A DNA stretch of 64,000 nucleotides, taken from Bradyrhizobium diversitatis. Lineage in GTDB: Bacteria > Pseudomonadota > Alphaproteobacteria > Rhizobiales > Xanthobacteraceae. The translations under genes and the position numbers were made by a program. Below, one piece after another: positions 20,718 to 30,972 of this stretch. The notes under the pieces were generated by a model. That model searched no databases. It was not told the origin of the DNA and was given only the letters and a program-made list of their open reading frames with translations. The DNA is taken from positions 62,001 to 126,000 of the forward strand of contig NZ_JACEGD010000020.1 of the NCBI RefSeq assembly GCF_016031635.1, written 5' to 3'. How positions within the stretch are numbered: position 1 is the stretch's first letter; every line of letters begins with the position of its first letter.

Positions 20718-21184
20718 TTTGCGTCGAATCCTTTGTTGAGTGCCGTGCGCGGGATGGAAAGGATCTGGCCTCTCTCGAGCAGGCTCTTCAGTCCGGACAG
20801 GATCGCTGGCCAGCCGTTGGAGATGGCGCCGAGATATTTGCCGCCTTCAACGAAGCCATCGTGCAGCACGGTCAAACGCACGAGCGAGCCGAACGGTTCG
20901 AGCGTGAAGACGACGCGCGAGATCGGCTCGCCGCTCAGCTCTTCGAATTTTTGGTGCTTGAAGCTGTAGGACAGGCGCCGCGGCGGATCGGATTCAAGGA
21001 TCTCGCCGGAATCTGTGACCTCGCCGTCGAGCGTGAGCGCGAAGGGAGAGCCGACCTTCCAGTCGGACCTGACCTCGGCGCCGAACCAATATTGCCTGGT
21101 GAACTCGCTTGACGTCAGCGCCTGCCACAGCCTCTCGGGCGTGGTCTCGATGTAGGTCACGTAGACGAACTCCGGCTTACTCAT
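20714..21184 (-). CDS. SRPBCC / AHSA1-domain protein (first of a pair)
   Basis: A 156-residue START-like protein, with YVTYIETTPERLWQALTSSEF at the N-terminus, FKHQKFEELSGEPISRVVFTLE in the middle and the shared GWPAILSGLKSLLERG end. It overlaps the ArsR gene upstream by eight bases and the second SRPBCC gene downstream by four, which indicates one translationally coupled operon. ArsR-plus-AHSA1 pairs are frequent in soil bacteria, but their ligand is rarely known. Confidence 0.9.
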   Translation of the reverse strand: MSKPEFVYVTYIETTPERLWQALTSSEFTRQYWFGAEVRSDWKVGSPFALTLDGEVTDSGEILESDPPRRLSYSFKHQKFEELSGEPISRVVFTLEPFGSLVRLTVLHDGFVEGGKYLGAISNGWPAILSGLKSLLERGQILSIPRTALNKGFDAK

Positions 21185-21503
21185 CGCGTTTCTCCAACTG
21201 ACGTTTCAATTCGCTGAGCGCAGCTAACTTGCCGCGCTCGAACTTCTTGATCCAGCGTTCGCCGATCTGATGGATCGGCACCGGGTTGAGATAATGCAGC
21301 TTCTCGCGGCCTTGCCTGATGGTGGTCACCAGGTTGGCCTCTTCGAGAATGACAAGGTGTTTCGTGACGGCCTGCCGCGTCATGGCGAGGCCCTCGCAGA
21401 GCTCGTTCAATGTCTGGCCGTTCCTGGCGTGAAGCCTGTCGAGCAGCGACCGTCGTGACGCATCGGCGAGCGCTTTGAAGACTTCATCCATGGTCGCAAC
21501 CAT
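21177..21503 (-). CDS. ArsR-family transcriptional repressor
   Basis: A 108-residue winged-helix repressor from the ATG at 21503; an internal ATG at 21491 (MDEVFKALADASRRSLLDRL) is also plausible. The recognition helix is in GLAMTRQAVTKHLVILEEANLV and the wing in VTTIRQGREKLHYLNP. It lacks the cysteine pair of metal sensors, so it probably does not sense arsenic or other thiophilic metals. It leads the operon with two SRPBCC genes, and a 16-base palindrome sits immediately upstream of its start. Confidence 0.92.
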   Translation of the reverse strand: MVATMDEVFKALADASRRSLLDRLHARNGQTLNELCEGLAMTRQAVTKHLVILEEANLVTTIRQGREKLHYLNPVPIHQIGERWIKKFERGKLAALSELKRQLEKRDE

Positions 21504-21505
21504 AG

Positions 21506-21521
21506 GCAACCAAATGGTTGC
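21506..21521. promoter_or_regulatory. Candidate ArsR operator
   Basis: Inverted repeat GCAACCA-AA-TGGTTGC directly upstream of the arsR start; a further GCAACCAT half-site overlaps the start codon. Autoregulation is the likely role. The site also lies in front of the divergent LysE gene. Confidence 0.6.
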
Positions 21522-21617
21522 ATGTCAAGCCGTGAAAGCGAGGAGGGAGGGAACGTCTTCCGTTCCAGCGCTCGCCATGCATTAATGCGGCAAAACCGCC
21601 TTCAGCGAGTCCCTTCC

Positions 21618-22238
21618 ATGATGTCCATGCAAGCCTACCTCGCCTTCGTCGCCGCCTGCATTGCGCTGGCGCTGCTGCCGGGGCCGATCGTCACCCTCGT
21701 CATCGCCAATGGCTTGCGCCATGGCACGCGTGCGGCGCTCATCAACGTGGTCGGCGCGCAAGCGGGCCTTGCCATCGTGATCGGCATCGTTGCGGTCGGC
21801 CTGACCTCGCTGATGGCAACCATGGGCTATTGGTTCGACTGGGTGCGCTTTGCCGGCGCCGCTTATCTCGTCTGGCTCGGCATCAAGCTGATCTGGGCGC
21901 CGGTCGAAGGCGTCGACATCGACGCGCCGCCACCGCCGCCGCGCGGCGGCTTCTTCCTGCAAGGATTCCTGGTGCTGCTGTCGAACCCCAAGGTGCTGGT
22001 GTTCTTCGGCGCCTTCATTCCGCAGTTCATGGACATGAACCAGCCGCACTTTCCGCAAGTCGCGCTCTTGGGCGCCACCTTCATGGTGACGGCGGTCATG
22101 ACAGATGCGCTCTACGCCATCGCCGCCGGCCGCGCCCGAAAATTCTTCTCGGCACGCCGCACGCGGATGATGTCGCGCATCTCCGGCGGCTTCATGATCG
22201 GCGGCGGCATCTGGCTGGCGCTGACACGGGCGAAGTGA
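21618..22238 (+). CDS. LysE-family amino-acid exporter
   Basis: A 206-residue inner-membrane exporter of the LysE/RhtB group with six expected spans. Recognisable parts are the first span and loop IALALLPGPIVTLVIANGLRHG, the AGAAYLVWLGIKLIW span and LVLLSNPKVLVFFGAFIPQFM. The proline-rich DAPPPPPRG loop sits between spans three and four. The start is at the ATG pair 21618/21621. The substrate is probably an amino acid or a derivative. It is divergent from the ArsR operon. Confidence 0.92.
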   Translation: MMSMQAYLAFVAACIALALLPGPIVTLVIANGLRHGTRAALINVVGAQAGLAIVIGIVAVGLTSLMATMGYWFDWVRFAGAAYLVWLGIKLIWAPVEGVDIDAPPPPPRGGFFLQGFLVLLSNPKVLVFFGAFIPQFMDMNQPHFPQVALLGATFMVTAVMTDALYAIAAGRARKFFSARRTRMMSRISGGFMIGGGIWLALTRAK

Positions 22239-22241
22239 GCA

Positions 22242-23045
22242 TCACGCCATTCCGTCCCTGCGCAGCGTTGCTGCGATCTCGCGCAGGATCCGCGCCAGCC
22301 GCTCGGCCCATTGCTGCTGGCCGGTCTCGTCGGAGATCAGGTCCTGGCGGATTTCGAGGCCGGTGTTGATCAGCCCGCGCGTCTCGCCGTGGACCGGGAT
22401 GGTGTAGTCGGTGACGTCGCTCACCGCATAAGGCTGGTTGTCGCCGACGACGAGGCCGCTCTCGCCCCGCAGGTGCTGCAGCATCAGCCGCGGCAGCACG
22501 GTGTCGCGGTGATAGAGCGTGCCGATGTGCCAGGGTCGCGGATCGCCGTGATAGACGGGCGTGAAGCTGTGCAACGCCACCAGCACCGTCGGCTTGCCCG
22601 CCCGCCCGCGCGCATCGATCGCCGCGCCGATCCGGCCGTGGTAGGGATCAAAGATCTCGCGCCGGCGCATCTCCTTGGCCGCGGCCGATAGATTTTCATT
22701 GCCGGGGATCACGGTCGCCTCGGAGATCACGGGGATCGAGCTCGCGCCGCCCGGCGGGCGATTGCAGTCGATCACGAGGCGGGAATAGCGCTGCGCGATC
22801 AGATGCGCATCAAGCATGCGCGCGAGCCGCTCGGCGACACCGGCGATGCCGACGTCCCAGGCGATGTGCCTGACAAGCTCGCTTTCCGCGAGGCCGAGAT
22901 CGCCGAGCGCGCGCGGCAGCTCCCGTCCGTAATGATCCGCGGTGAGCAGGAAAGGCGATGCGCCTGCCGCATTCACCTCATGCACGGGCGGAATGTCGCC
23001 CTCGCCGAGCAGCTGGTCGGTCGCCTCGGCCGTGTCGAAAGCCAT
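22242..23045 (-). CDS. N-formylglutamate amidohydrolase family protein
   Basis: A 267-residue FGase-family protein. Family enzymes cleave N-formylglutamate to glutamate and formate in histidine breakdown, although many members have unknown substrates. The motifs are FLLTADHYGRELP, LVIDCNRPPGGAS and the HSFTPVYHG metal-site segment. No hut genes lie nearby, so the classical histidine role is not supported by context. The ATG at 23045 is chosen over 23123. It is divergent from the cyclotransferase gene, with about 75 bases between. Confidence 0.9.
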   Translation of the reverse strand: MAFDTAEATDQLLGEGDIPPVHEVNAAGASPFLLTADHYGRELPRALGDLGLAESELVRHIAWDVGIAGVAERLARMLDAHLIAQRYSRLVIDCNRPPGGASSIPVISEATVIPGNENLSAAAKEMRRREIFDPYHGRIGAAIDARGRAGKPTVLVALHSFTPVYHGDPRPWHIGTLYHRDTVLPRLMLQHLRGESGLVVGDNQPYAVSDVTDYTIPVHGETRGLINTGLEIRQDLISDETGQQQWAERLARILREIAATLRRDGMA

Positions 23046-23121
23046 CCTGATTTGCCTATGGAAGAACAACGTGTGTAAACGGATTAACGGTATCGCGCCG
23101 TCGTCGCAACGTTGGAACACC

Positions 23122-23520
23122 ATGAGCTCCGATCGCCTCTTCGTCTACGGCACCCTGATGCGCGGCTTCGACCATCCGATGGCGCGGCTGCTCGCGGGCC
23201 ACGCGGAATTCCTGTGTGAAGCGACCTGCCGCGGCCGGCTCGTTCTGGTGAAGCACTATCCGGGATTGCTGCTCTCCGACGCGCCGACGGACATCGTCCA
23301 TGGCGAGCTCTTCCGCCTGCGCGTGGCGGGCGAGCTCCTGCGCGAGCTCGACATGTACGAGGCCTGCGGCGAGGGGTTTCCGGAGCCGACCGAATATCTG
23401 CGCCAGTTGGTCGATGTGGCGCGCGCCGACGGCGCCCCCGAGAAGGCCTGGACCTACGTCTACAACTGGCCCGTCACCGGTCTGCCGCGCATCGAGTCGG
23501 GCCGCTTCCTCGAGCGTTAG
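23122..23520 (+). CDS. Gamma-glutamylcyclotransferase family protein
   Basis: A 132-residue GGCT/AIG2-fold protein. The substrate-binding VYGTLMRGF motif is at residues 8-16, and the catalytic Glu region is LDMYEACGEGFPEP. Members convert gamma-glutamyl compounds to 5-oxoproline, but small bacterial members are mostly uncharacterised. The start at 23122 gives the normal length; upstream frame is antisense to the amidohydrolase. Its last codon overlaps the end of the convergent chlorite dismutase-like gene by four bases. Confidence 0.88.
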   Translation: MSSDRLFVYGTLMRGFDHPMARLLAGHAEFLCEATCRGRLVLVKHYPGLLLSDAPTDIVHGELFRLRVAGELLRELDMYEACGEGFPEPTEYLRQLVDVARADGAPEKAWTYVYNWPVTGLPRIESGRFLER

Positions 23521-24080
23521 GCCGACAGCACTTCCTTCACCATGCGCACGTCGACCTCGCGCTCGACATAGGCCCATTCCTCGGTCTGCCTGAGCATTGC
23601 CACCAGCTCCTCGAACAGTTCGGCGTCCGCGGGAGCGAATTCGAACCAGGTGAGAAAGTCGAAAGGCCCGCCGAGGTCGCGGCAGTGATAGAGCTGTCGC
23701 GCAATCGCAGGCAGGAAGCGCAGGCTGCTGGCAATGTGGTGCGACTTGTCCTCGAAGATCCTGCGGCGCTCTTCCTGCGTCAGCTCCCACCAGGCCTGCG
23801 ACTTGCGGATCGGAATCAGCGCCGCGCTGGTCGCCTCGATGCGGCCGAGGCCGGCCTGCACGGCGACGAGCTGCTGCTTCTCGGACCGCTCGGTGTAGCG
23901 CAGGCTGCTCGCGACGCCGACCAGCCGCCAGGCATTGCGCGAAGGCACCAGCGGCAACGAGATGGCCTCGCTGTCGGTGACCGACAGCGCCGGCACGAAG
24001 GGCAGGGGCTCGCCCGTCACTGGCGAAATCGAGGTGATGCGCCAGCCCCCGCTGTGGCCGCCTCGAAACGTCCTGAACAT
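23517..24080 (-). CDS. cld: Chlorite dismutase-family heme protein (compact type)
   Basis: A 187-residue protein of the short, dimeric chlorite dismutase clade; it closely resembles my recollection of the Nitrobacter winogradskyi enzyme. Proximal His 114 lies in FEDKSHHIASSL and a distal Arg at about 128 in LPAIARQLYHCRD. Family enzymes convert chlorite to chloride and oxygen; the natural role in rhizobia is unclear, as no perchlorate reductase genes are present. It could act in detoxification. Its end overlaps the convergent cyclotransferase gene. Confidence 0.88.
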   Translation of the reverse strand: MFRTFRGGHSGGWRITSISPVTGEPLPFVPALSVTDSEAISLPLVPSRNAWRLVGVASSLRYTERSEKQQLVAVQAGLGRIEATSAALIPIRKSQAWWELTQEERRRIFEDKSHHIASSLRFLPAIARQLYHCRDLGGPFDFLTWFEFAPADAELFEELVAMLRQTEEWAYVEREVDVRMVKEVLSA

Positions 24081-24124
24081 GAGGCTATGGAAGCGTGGAA
24101 CCGGGGCGGATTCAAGCTTTTCCA

Positions 24125-24202
24125 GTCATTCCGGGGCGATGCGTAGCATCGAACCCGGAATCTCGAGATTCCGGGTTCGCCCTGCGGGCGTCCCGGAATG
24201 AC
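24125..24202. repeat. Palindromic intergenic repeat, GTCATTCCGGGGC family
   Basis: Compact copy: GTCATTCCGGGGCG to the inverse GTCCCGGAATGAC, with an inner AACCCGGAATC/GATTCCGGGTT hairpin. Confidence 0.85.
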
Positions 24203-24322
24203 CGGAAGGAAAGCAGGCTGTGAACAGCGCGTATAAGCCCGACAAACCTGACTTCTGGCCAGCCCGCACCTATATCCCTGATCTTTCGCCCGACTCACCC
24301 GGTTTCGCGCTAGACACAGCCC

Positions 24323-26341
24323 ATGCGCTTCACGCCCCAGTTCCTCGACGAGCTTCGTGCCCGGCTTTCGGTCTCCGAAGTCGTGGGAAAGCGCGTCAAG
24401 CTGAAGAAGGCGGGGCGGGAGTGGAAGGGGCTGTCGCCGTTCCAGCAGGAGAAGACGCCGTCCTTCTACGTCAACGACCAGAAGGGTTTTTACCACGACT
24501 TCTCCTCGGGCAAGCACGGCGACATCATCACCTTCGTGATGGAGACCGACGGGCTGCCGTTCGCCGAGGCCGTCGAGCGGCTCGCCAACATGGCGGGCCT
24601 GCCGCTGCCGGCGGTGACTCCTGATGCGGCGCGGCACGAGCAGCGGCGCAAGTCGCTGCATGACGTCATGGACCTCGCGGCGAAGTTTTTCGCGGAGACG
24701 CTGGCCTCGCGGCTCGGCGCCAAGGCGCGCGGCTACCTTGCCGACCGCGCCATCTCGCCGGCGACGCAATTGCAGTTCCGCCTCGGCTATGCCCCGCCCG
24801 ACCGCTTCGCGCTGAAGGAGCATCTCGGCAAGCTCGGCGTCTCCGTCGACGACATGGTCGAGACCGGCCTGTTGATCGGCGGTGACGACATCCCCGTGCC
24901 GTACGACCGCTTCCGCGATCGCGTGATGTTTCCGATCACGGATCTGCGCGGCCGCGTCATCGCCTTCGGCGGACGCGCGCTGGAGAAGGACGTTCCGGCA
25001 AAATACCTGAACTCGCCGGAGACGCCGCTCTTCCACAAGGGCGACAATCTCTACAACCACCAGACCGCGCGCAAAGCCACGCATGACGGCAGCGCTCTGA
25101 TCGTGGTCGAAGGCTATGTCGACGTCATCGCCATGGTCACCGCGGGCTTTGCGGGTGCGGTGGCGCCGCTCGGCACCGCGCTGACCGAAAGCCAGCTCGC
25201 GCTGCTCTGGAAGATGGCGGACGAGCCGATCCTCTGCTTCGACGGCGACCGCGCCGGACAGAAGGCGGCCTACCGTGCCGCGGACCTCGCGCTGCCGTTC
25301 CTCAGCCCCGGCAAGAGCCTGCGCTTTGCGCTGCTGCCGGAGGGGCAGGACCCCGACGATCTCGTGCGCTCCGGCGGGCGCGGCGCGATCGAGGAGGTGA
25401 TCGGGGCGGCCCGTCCGCTTGCCGACATGATCTGGTCGCGCGAGCTCGAAGGCGGCAATTTCGCCACGCCCGAGCGCCGCGCCGCGCTGGAAGCGCGCAT
25501 CAAGGAGCTCACGAACGGCATCCGTGACGAGGTGGTGCGGCGCTACTATCGCGACGAGTTCGTCGAGCGGCTGCAGCGCACCTTCGCGCCCGAAGGTGGG
25601 CGCGGCTTTGGCGGCCGGGGCAATTTCCGCTCCGGCGGCGGCCGGCCGTTCCAGCCGCGGGCAGGGGGAAGTGCGAATCGATTCGGCGGCCAGGGGTTTG
25701 GCGGCCAAGGATTTGGCGGCCGCCGCGGCGCCCCCGGCCCGATCCCGCTCCCGTCCGGCCCCTACCAGGCGGCGAGCCCCCAGCTGGCGGCAAGCCCGAT
25801 CATGAAGGGCCAGCGCAGCGCCATGTCCCGCCGGGAAGCCCTGATCCTGCAATGCCTGATCAACCACCCCTGGCTGCTGCACGACCACCTTGAGGAGGTC
25901 GCCGCCCTGGAACTGGCCCATCCCGAGGCCCACAAGCTCCGGGCCGGCATCATCGCCGCCTTCGCCAACGACCACCACCATTTGCCGGAACCCGGGGAGC
26001 TGGCCGAAAAGATGCGTAGCGATCTCGATCGGGGCGGATTTTCCCAGGCTCTTCAAAGAGTTGAGAACGGCATCACGACCCAGGCGGTGTGGGGTGCCCG
26101 CGAAGGCGCGGCGCGGGATGACGTTCTTGCGACCTGGCACCAGCTCGTTGTCTTGCATCGGCAATGGCATTCACTACTTAGGGAGCTGAAGGACGCTGAG
26201 CTGGCCTTGGGGGAGGACCCCAGCGAGGCCAATTTGGCGTGGCTGCGTGACGTCAAGGCCCGGATGGCCGAGGTCGACGGCACCGAGGCCCTGATCGAGG
26301 GTTTTGGCGAATTGTCGGGCCGGCTTCAGAAGAGCGTGTGA
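24323..26341 (+). CDS. dnaG: DNA primase
   Basis: A 672-residue primase that lays RNA primers at the replication fork. The order is N-terminal zinc-ribbon-like domain (about 1-100), TOPRIM/RNA polymerase domain (about 115-420, with ALIVVEGYVDVIAM and CFDGDRAGQKAA), a Gly/Arg-rich linker (about 425-492), and a C-terminal helicase-interacting domain. All four usual zinc ligands are replaced: in GLSPFQQEKTPSF and FYHDFSSGKHGD the expected Cys and His positions carry Ser, Gln, Asp and Ser. I recall this as common in Rhizobiales. rpoD follows on the same strand. Confidence 0.97.
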   Translation: MRFTPQFLDELRARLSVSEVVGKRVKLKKAGREWKGLSPFQQEKTPSFYVNDQKGFYHDFSSGKHGDIITFVMETDGLPFAEAVERLANMAGLPLPAVTPDAARHEQRRKSLHDVMDLAAKFFAETLASRLGAKARGYLADRAISPATQLQFRLGYAPPDRFALKEHLGKLGVSVDDMVETGLLIGGDDIPVPYDRFRDRVMFPITDLRGRVIAFGGRALEKDVPAKYLNSPETPLFHKGDNLYNHQTARKATHDGSALIVVEGYVDVIAMVTAGFAGAVAPLGTALTESQLALLWKMADEPILCFDGDRAGQKAAYRAADLALPFLSPGKSLRFALLPEGQDPDDLVRSGGRGAIEEVIGAARPLADMIWSRELEGGNFATPERRAALEARIKELTNGIRDEVVRRYYRDEFVERLQRTFAPEGGRGFGGRGNFRSGGGRPFQPRAGGSANRFGGQGFGGQGFGGRRGAPGPIPLPSGPYQAASPQLAASPIMKGQRSAMSRREALILQCLINHPWLLHDHLEEVAALELAHPEAHKLRAGIIAAFANDHHHLPEPGELAEKMRSDLDRGGFSQALQRVENGITTQAVWGAREGAARDDVLATWHQLVVLHRQWHSLLRELKDAELALGEDPSEANLAWLRDVKARMAEVDGTEALIEGFGELSGRLQKSV

Positions 26342-26716
26342 TGAAAGAATCATGCGGACGGACGGGGCCGGAACCGCTAAAAGACTCGCCAAATCCAAGG
26401 TTTGGCGGCAGAAACAGGGTTAATCGAGGCTTAACGGTCTTGTAGCACTTTGGCCCAGAGGCGGCCGCAGGCAGAACAGACGCGTCAGGAATGAATCCGC
26501 GCAATCGCTGTTGGCACTACACCTGCATCCGCCGCGACAAAGAGGCTGACGAAGCGTTAGGCAATTCCGGCGAGAGAAAGTTGGGGGTGGCGAGAGGTTT
26601 GTGCGCCGCCCTTTCCGTGTCGAGAGCTGCCGAAGCGAGAGCGTCGAGCAACAGGTTCAAGTGAATTCAGGCAGGCGCGGCGGGCGTCTCGCATGAAGCG
26701 CGTTTAGGAGCAATGG
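26342..26716 (+). other. dnaG-rpoD intergenic region, 375 bases
   Basis: No gene seen. A hairpin CGCCAAA-TCCAAGG-TTTGGCG lies at 26387-26407 just after dnaG. The rest probably holds the rpoD promoter and a long 5' leader; I cannot place a convincing -35/-10 pair. Confidence 0.5.
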
Positions 26717-28861
<2,145 letters not shown>

Positions 28862-28883
28862 TCGCAGGCAGCGATCCAAAGCA

Positions 28884-28911
28884 AAACGGCGGGCCTTGGC
28901 CCGCCGTTTTT
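28884..28911 (+). terminator. rpoD intrinsic terminator
   Basis: AAAACGGCGGGCC-TT-GGCCCGCCGTTTTT, 22 bases after the rpoD stop. The A/T flanks also allow function on the other strand. Confidence 0.88.
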
Positions 28912-28919
28912 GCTTTGCT

Positions 28920-28998
28920 GTCATTGCGAGCGTAGCGAAGCAAGCCAGAGTCTTTCCGCGGAGGCATTTCTAGATTGCTTCGCTGCGCTCGCAATGAC
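28920..28998. repeat. Palindromic intergenic repeat, GTCATTGCGAGCG family
   Basis: Starts GTCATTGCGAGCGTAGCGAA and ends in the inverse TTCGCTGCGCTCGCAATGAC, with CAGAGTCTTTCCGCGGAG in the middle. A near-identical copy is at 31806. Confidence 0.85.
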
Positions 28999-29014
28999 GT
29001 GGAGCAGCCGTGCC

Positions 29015-29251
29015 CTACTTCTTCTTCGCCCCCGCCCTTTCGAGCCGCTTGATCTCCAGTGGCGGGCGGCCGCTCTTTTCGGCGATCTCGCGGTCCTGCT
29101 CCATGATGAAGCCGCGGGCGGGTTCGTCGCCGTCGAGGCCGCCGAGCAGCTCAGTGGGCACGCGGCGGTTGGAGCGTTGGGAGTCGTCTTCATAGACGAC
29201 GTTGAAGAAGGCGAATTCGCCTTTGGGATTGGTTCCGGGTTTCTTGGCCAT
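29015..29251 (-). CDS. Small conserved hypothetical protein
   Basis: A 78-residue charged, soluble protein with the sequence start MAKKPGTNPKGEFAFFNVVY, a central RVPTELLGGLDGDEPARGFI segment and a Lys-rich tail (ERAGAKKK). It looks like a real protein rather than a chance frame, and I recall similar short proteins in bradyrhizobia, but I know no function. It faces the end of rpoD across a palindromic repeat. Confidence 0.7.
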   Translation of the reverse strand: MAKKPGTNPKGEFAFFNVVYEDDSQRSNRRVPTELLGGLDGDEPARGFIMEQDREIAEKSGRPPLEIKRLERAGAKKK

Positions 29252-29747
29252 GGCGGCTTGTCGTCGATCATCGCGCCACAGTCAAATAACTTCGCCACCG
29301 CCGTAACCGAATGCGGCAGGCTTGACGTGGCTATGAAGGTACCTGATGCGGGGAGGAGCCAGAGATCTGCGACCCTTCGAGGAGGCTTTCGCCTCCAATA
29401 AACGGCGGGCCTGAAGCCCGCCGTTTATCTTGGTCTTCAGCGTCGCCCGGGGCTGGCAGGGCGACAACCTAAAATAGAAGACTATAGAAGGCGCGCTGCG
29501 ATGGCAAGGCAAATCGTGGTGGTGTCGATGTCGCAGCGAGCGCATCAGATATGCGTTTGTTCCGATGTGCGACGTGGCCATACATCGAGACATGCTTTGG
29601 GCTGCCAAATCATTTTGTTCATCTCGCTTGCTGTTGCGACCCTGCGAGAGCGACGCGCTCTGTAGGAACGTGCGTTGGCCTGCACGTATTCCCGTCAGCG
29701 TGCCCTTGATCGCAAAGCAAGGCCGGTGCCATCCTCCGAGCCGTATC
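29252..29747. other. Intergenic region, about 500 bases
   Basis: No gene found. It contains two adjacent hairpins: GGAGGC-TTTC-GCCTCC at about 29380-29395, and the terminator-like element at 29398. The remainder is less GC-rich and may contain promoters of the flanking genes or an unrecognised small RNA. Confidence 0.45.
29398..29428. terminator. Orphan bidirectional terminator-like hairpin
   Basis: ATAAACGGCGGGC-CTGAA-GCCCGCCGTTTAT, a 13-base perfect inverted repeat far from any recognised gene end. Confidence 0.65.
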
Positions 29748-30092
29748 TCAATACGTGTGTGTGCGCCGCGTCAATTCCTGCGCGGCGAGTTGCGATCCGT
29801 ACCCGCCGCCCTTGTCGTTGTCCTCCTTGCGTCCCTCGGCCATGATCGCGCTGCCCATCGCGGCCGAGCCGAAGGTGATGAGAAAGGAGGCGAGCAGCAG
29901 GAAAAGCGCCACGCCGGGCGCACGGTCGGCGAAGATCAGCTCGCGCAGATGCCCGGGATTGAGCCAGAGCAAGCCGCCGACCAGCAGCGCGGCGGCGCAG
30001 GCGCCGATCGCGAGGTTAATGGCGAGCAGGCGGAACAGCGGAATGCGGAGGAGGGAGGGGCGAGGGGTTTGAGCGGGCTGATGGTTGGACAT
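29748..30092 (-). CDS. Small two-span membrane protein of unknown function
   Basis: A 114-residue inner-membrane protein with two clear hydrophobic spans (RLLAINLAIGACAAALLVGGLLWL and APGVALFLLLASFLITFGSAAMGSAI) and a polar tail. I do not recognise a named family. The ATG at 30092 is used; another at 30107 would add five residues. It stands alone beside a palindromic repeat. Confidence 0.75.
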   Translation of the reverse strand: MSNHQPAQTPRPSLLRIPLFRLLAINLAIGACAAALLVGGLLWLNPGHLRELIFADRAPGVALFLLLASFLITFGSAAMGSAIMAEGRKEDNDKGGGYGSQLAAQELTRRTHTY

Positions 30093-30171
30093 GGCTGATC
30101 GTTTCATGCTGGATCAGTGCAGTGATTGATGGCTACTTGGAGATCGACATTCTAGGGCCAACTCTCCCTTC

Positions 30172-30274
30172 GTCATTCCGGGGCGCAATGAAGTCGCGAG
30201 CCCGGAATCCATTCGTCCACCCACTCTGCGGCCCAATGGATTCCGGGTTCGCGCGTTGCGCGCCCTGGAATGAC
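30172..30274. repeat. Palindromic intergenic repeat, GTCATTCCGGGGC family
   Basis: GTCATTCCGGGGCGCAATGA mirrored by GCGCGCCCTGGAATGAC, with inner GGAATCCATT/AATGGATTCC arms. It is the same length class as the copy at 12411. Confidence 0.85.
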
Positions 30275-30303
30275 GAGCGGTGGGTGCGGCGAAACCATCC
30301 ACC

Positions 30304-30813
30304 TCACGCCGCCGGCACGGTGCGCGCCGCTTGCTGCCGTTCCATCATGGTCTGCCACAGCGTTGCGATGCTCACCTGCGTCTGCGGCGCGATCAGGCAG
30401 TGCCCCTCATTGTCGAAGCCGCAGAACCGAGCCGATGGGTCCTTCTTCACCTCGGTCAGCGCCTGGTTGATCATCTCAAGGCATGTCATCACCAGGCCGA
30501 CGTCCTGCAGGCGCGTGTGATGCAGGATGTCCATCAGGCGGAACGTCATCACCGCGGGGCGGCCGAAGCTGATGCCGGGGCGGCCGAGCTCGAACAGCAC
30601 GTTCACCGCCGGAAGCACGCCGCGGATGTGCTCGAGCACGCCGGCCATGTCTTCCACGCTGCAGGCGACGAGATGGGCCGCCTGTGGTGGCGGCGCGGCC
30701 TCCGGTGTCCGTGGCGCCAGCCCGAGTGTGGCGATCACCTCCTGCTCGATCCATTGCCGCACCGGGGCGGGGGCATTGCGGATCTGCTCGGCGGTCAAGG
30801 TGATTCCGGTCAT
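30304..30813 (-). CDS. Conserved hypothetical protein
   Basis: A 169-residue soluble protein. The N-terminal half starts MTGITLTAEQIRNAPAPVRQW, followed by an Ala/Pro-rich linker, then a compact C-terminal part with LEHIRGVLPAVNVLFELGR and CFDN-like GHCLIAPQTQVSIATLWQTMM. No family is recognised. The ATG at 30813 gives a sensible start; longer upstream frames run antisense over the transglycosylase gene. It is divergent from that gene. Confidence 0.72.
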   Translation of the reverse strand: MTGITLTAEQIRNAPAPVRQWIEQEVIATLGLAPRTPEAAPPPQAAHLVACSVEDMAGVLEHIRGVLPAVNVLFELGRPGISFGRPAVMTFRLMDILHHTRLQDVGLVMTCLEMINQALTEVKKDPSARFCGFDNEGHCLIAPQTQVSIATLWQTMMERQQAARTVPAA

Positions 30814-30972
30814 GTGCGGTTCTCCTGTTTGCCTCAATCTAGAAAGCACGGCGTGAGACGGCTTGATGCGGATCAAGCCTTGCGCTTCAAGGTCTTGCGC
30901 TTTGACGATCGCTGTGTTCCCGGGCATGATCGGCCGCCTGCTTCGCGCAAGGAATTTGGGGAACTGCTGCAC

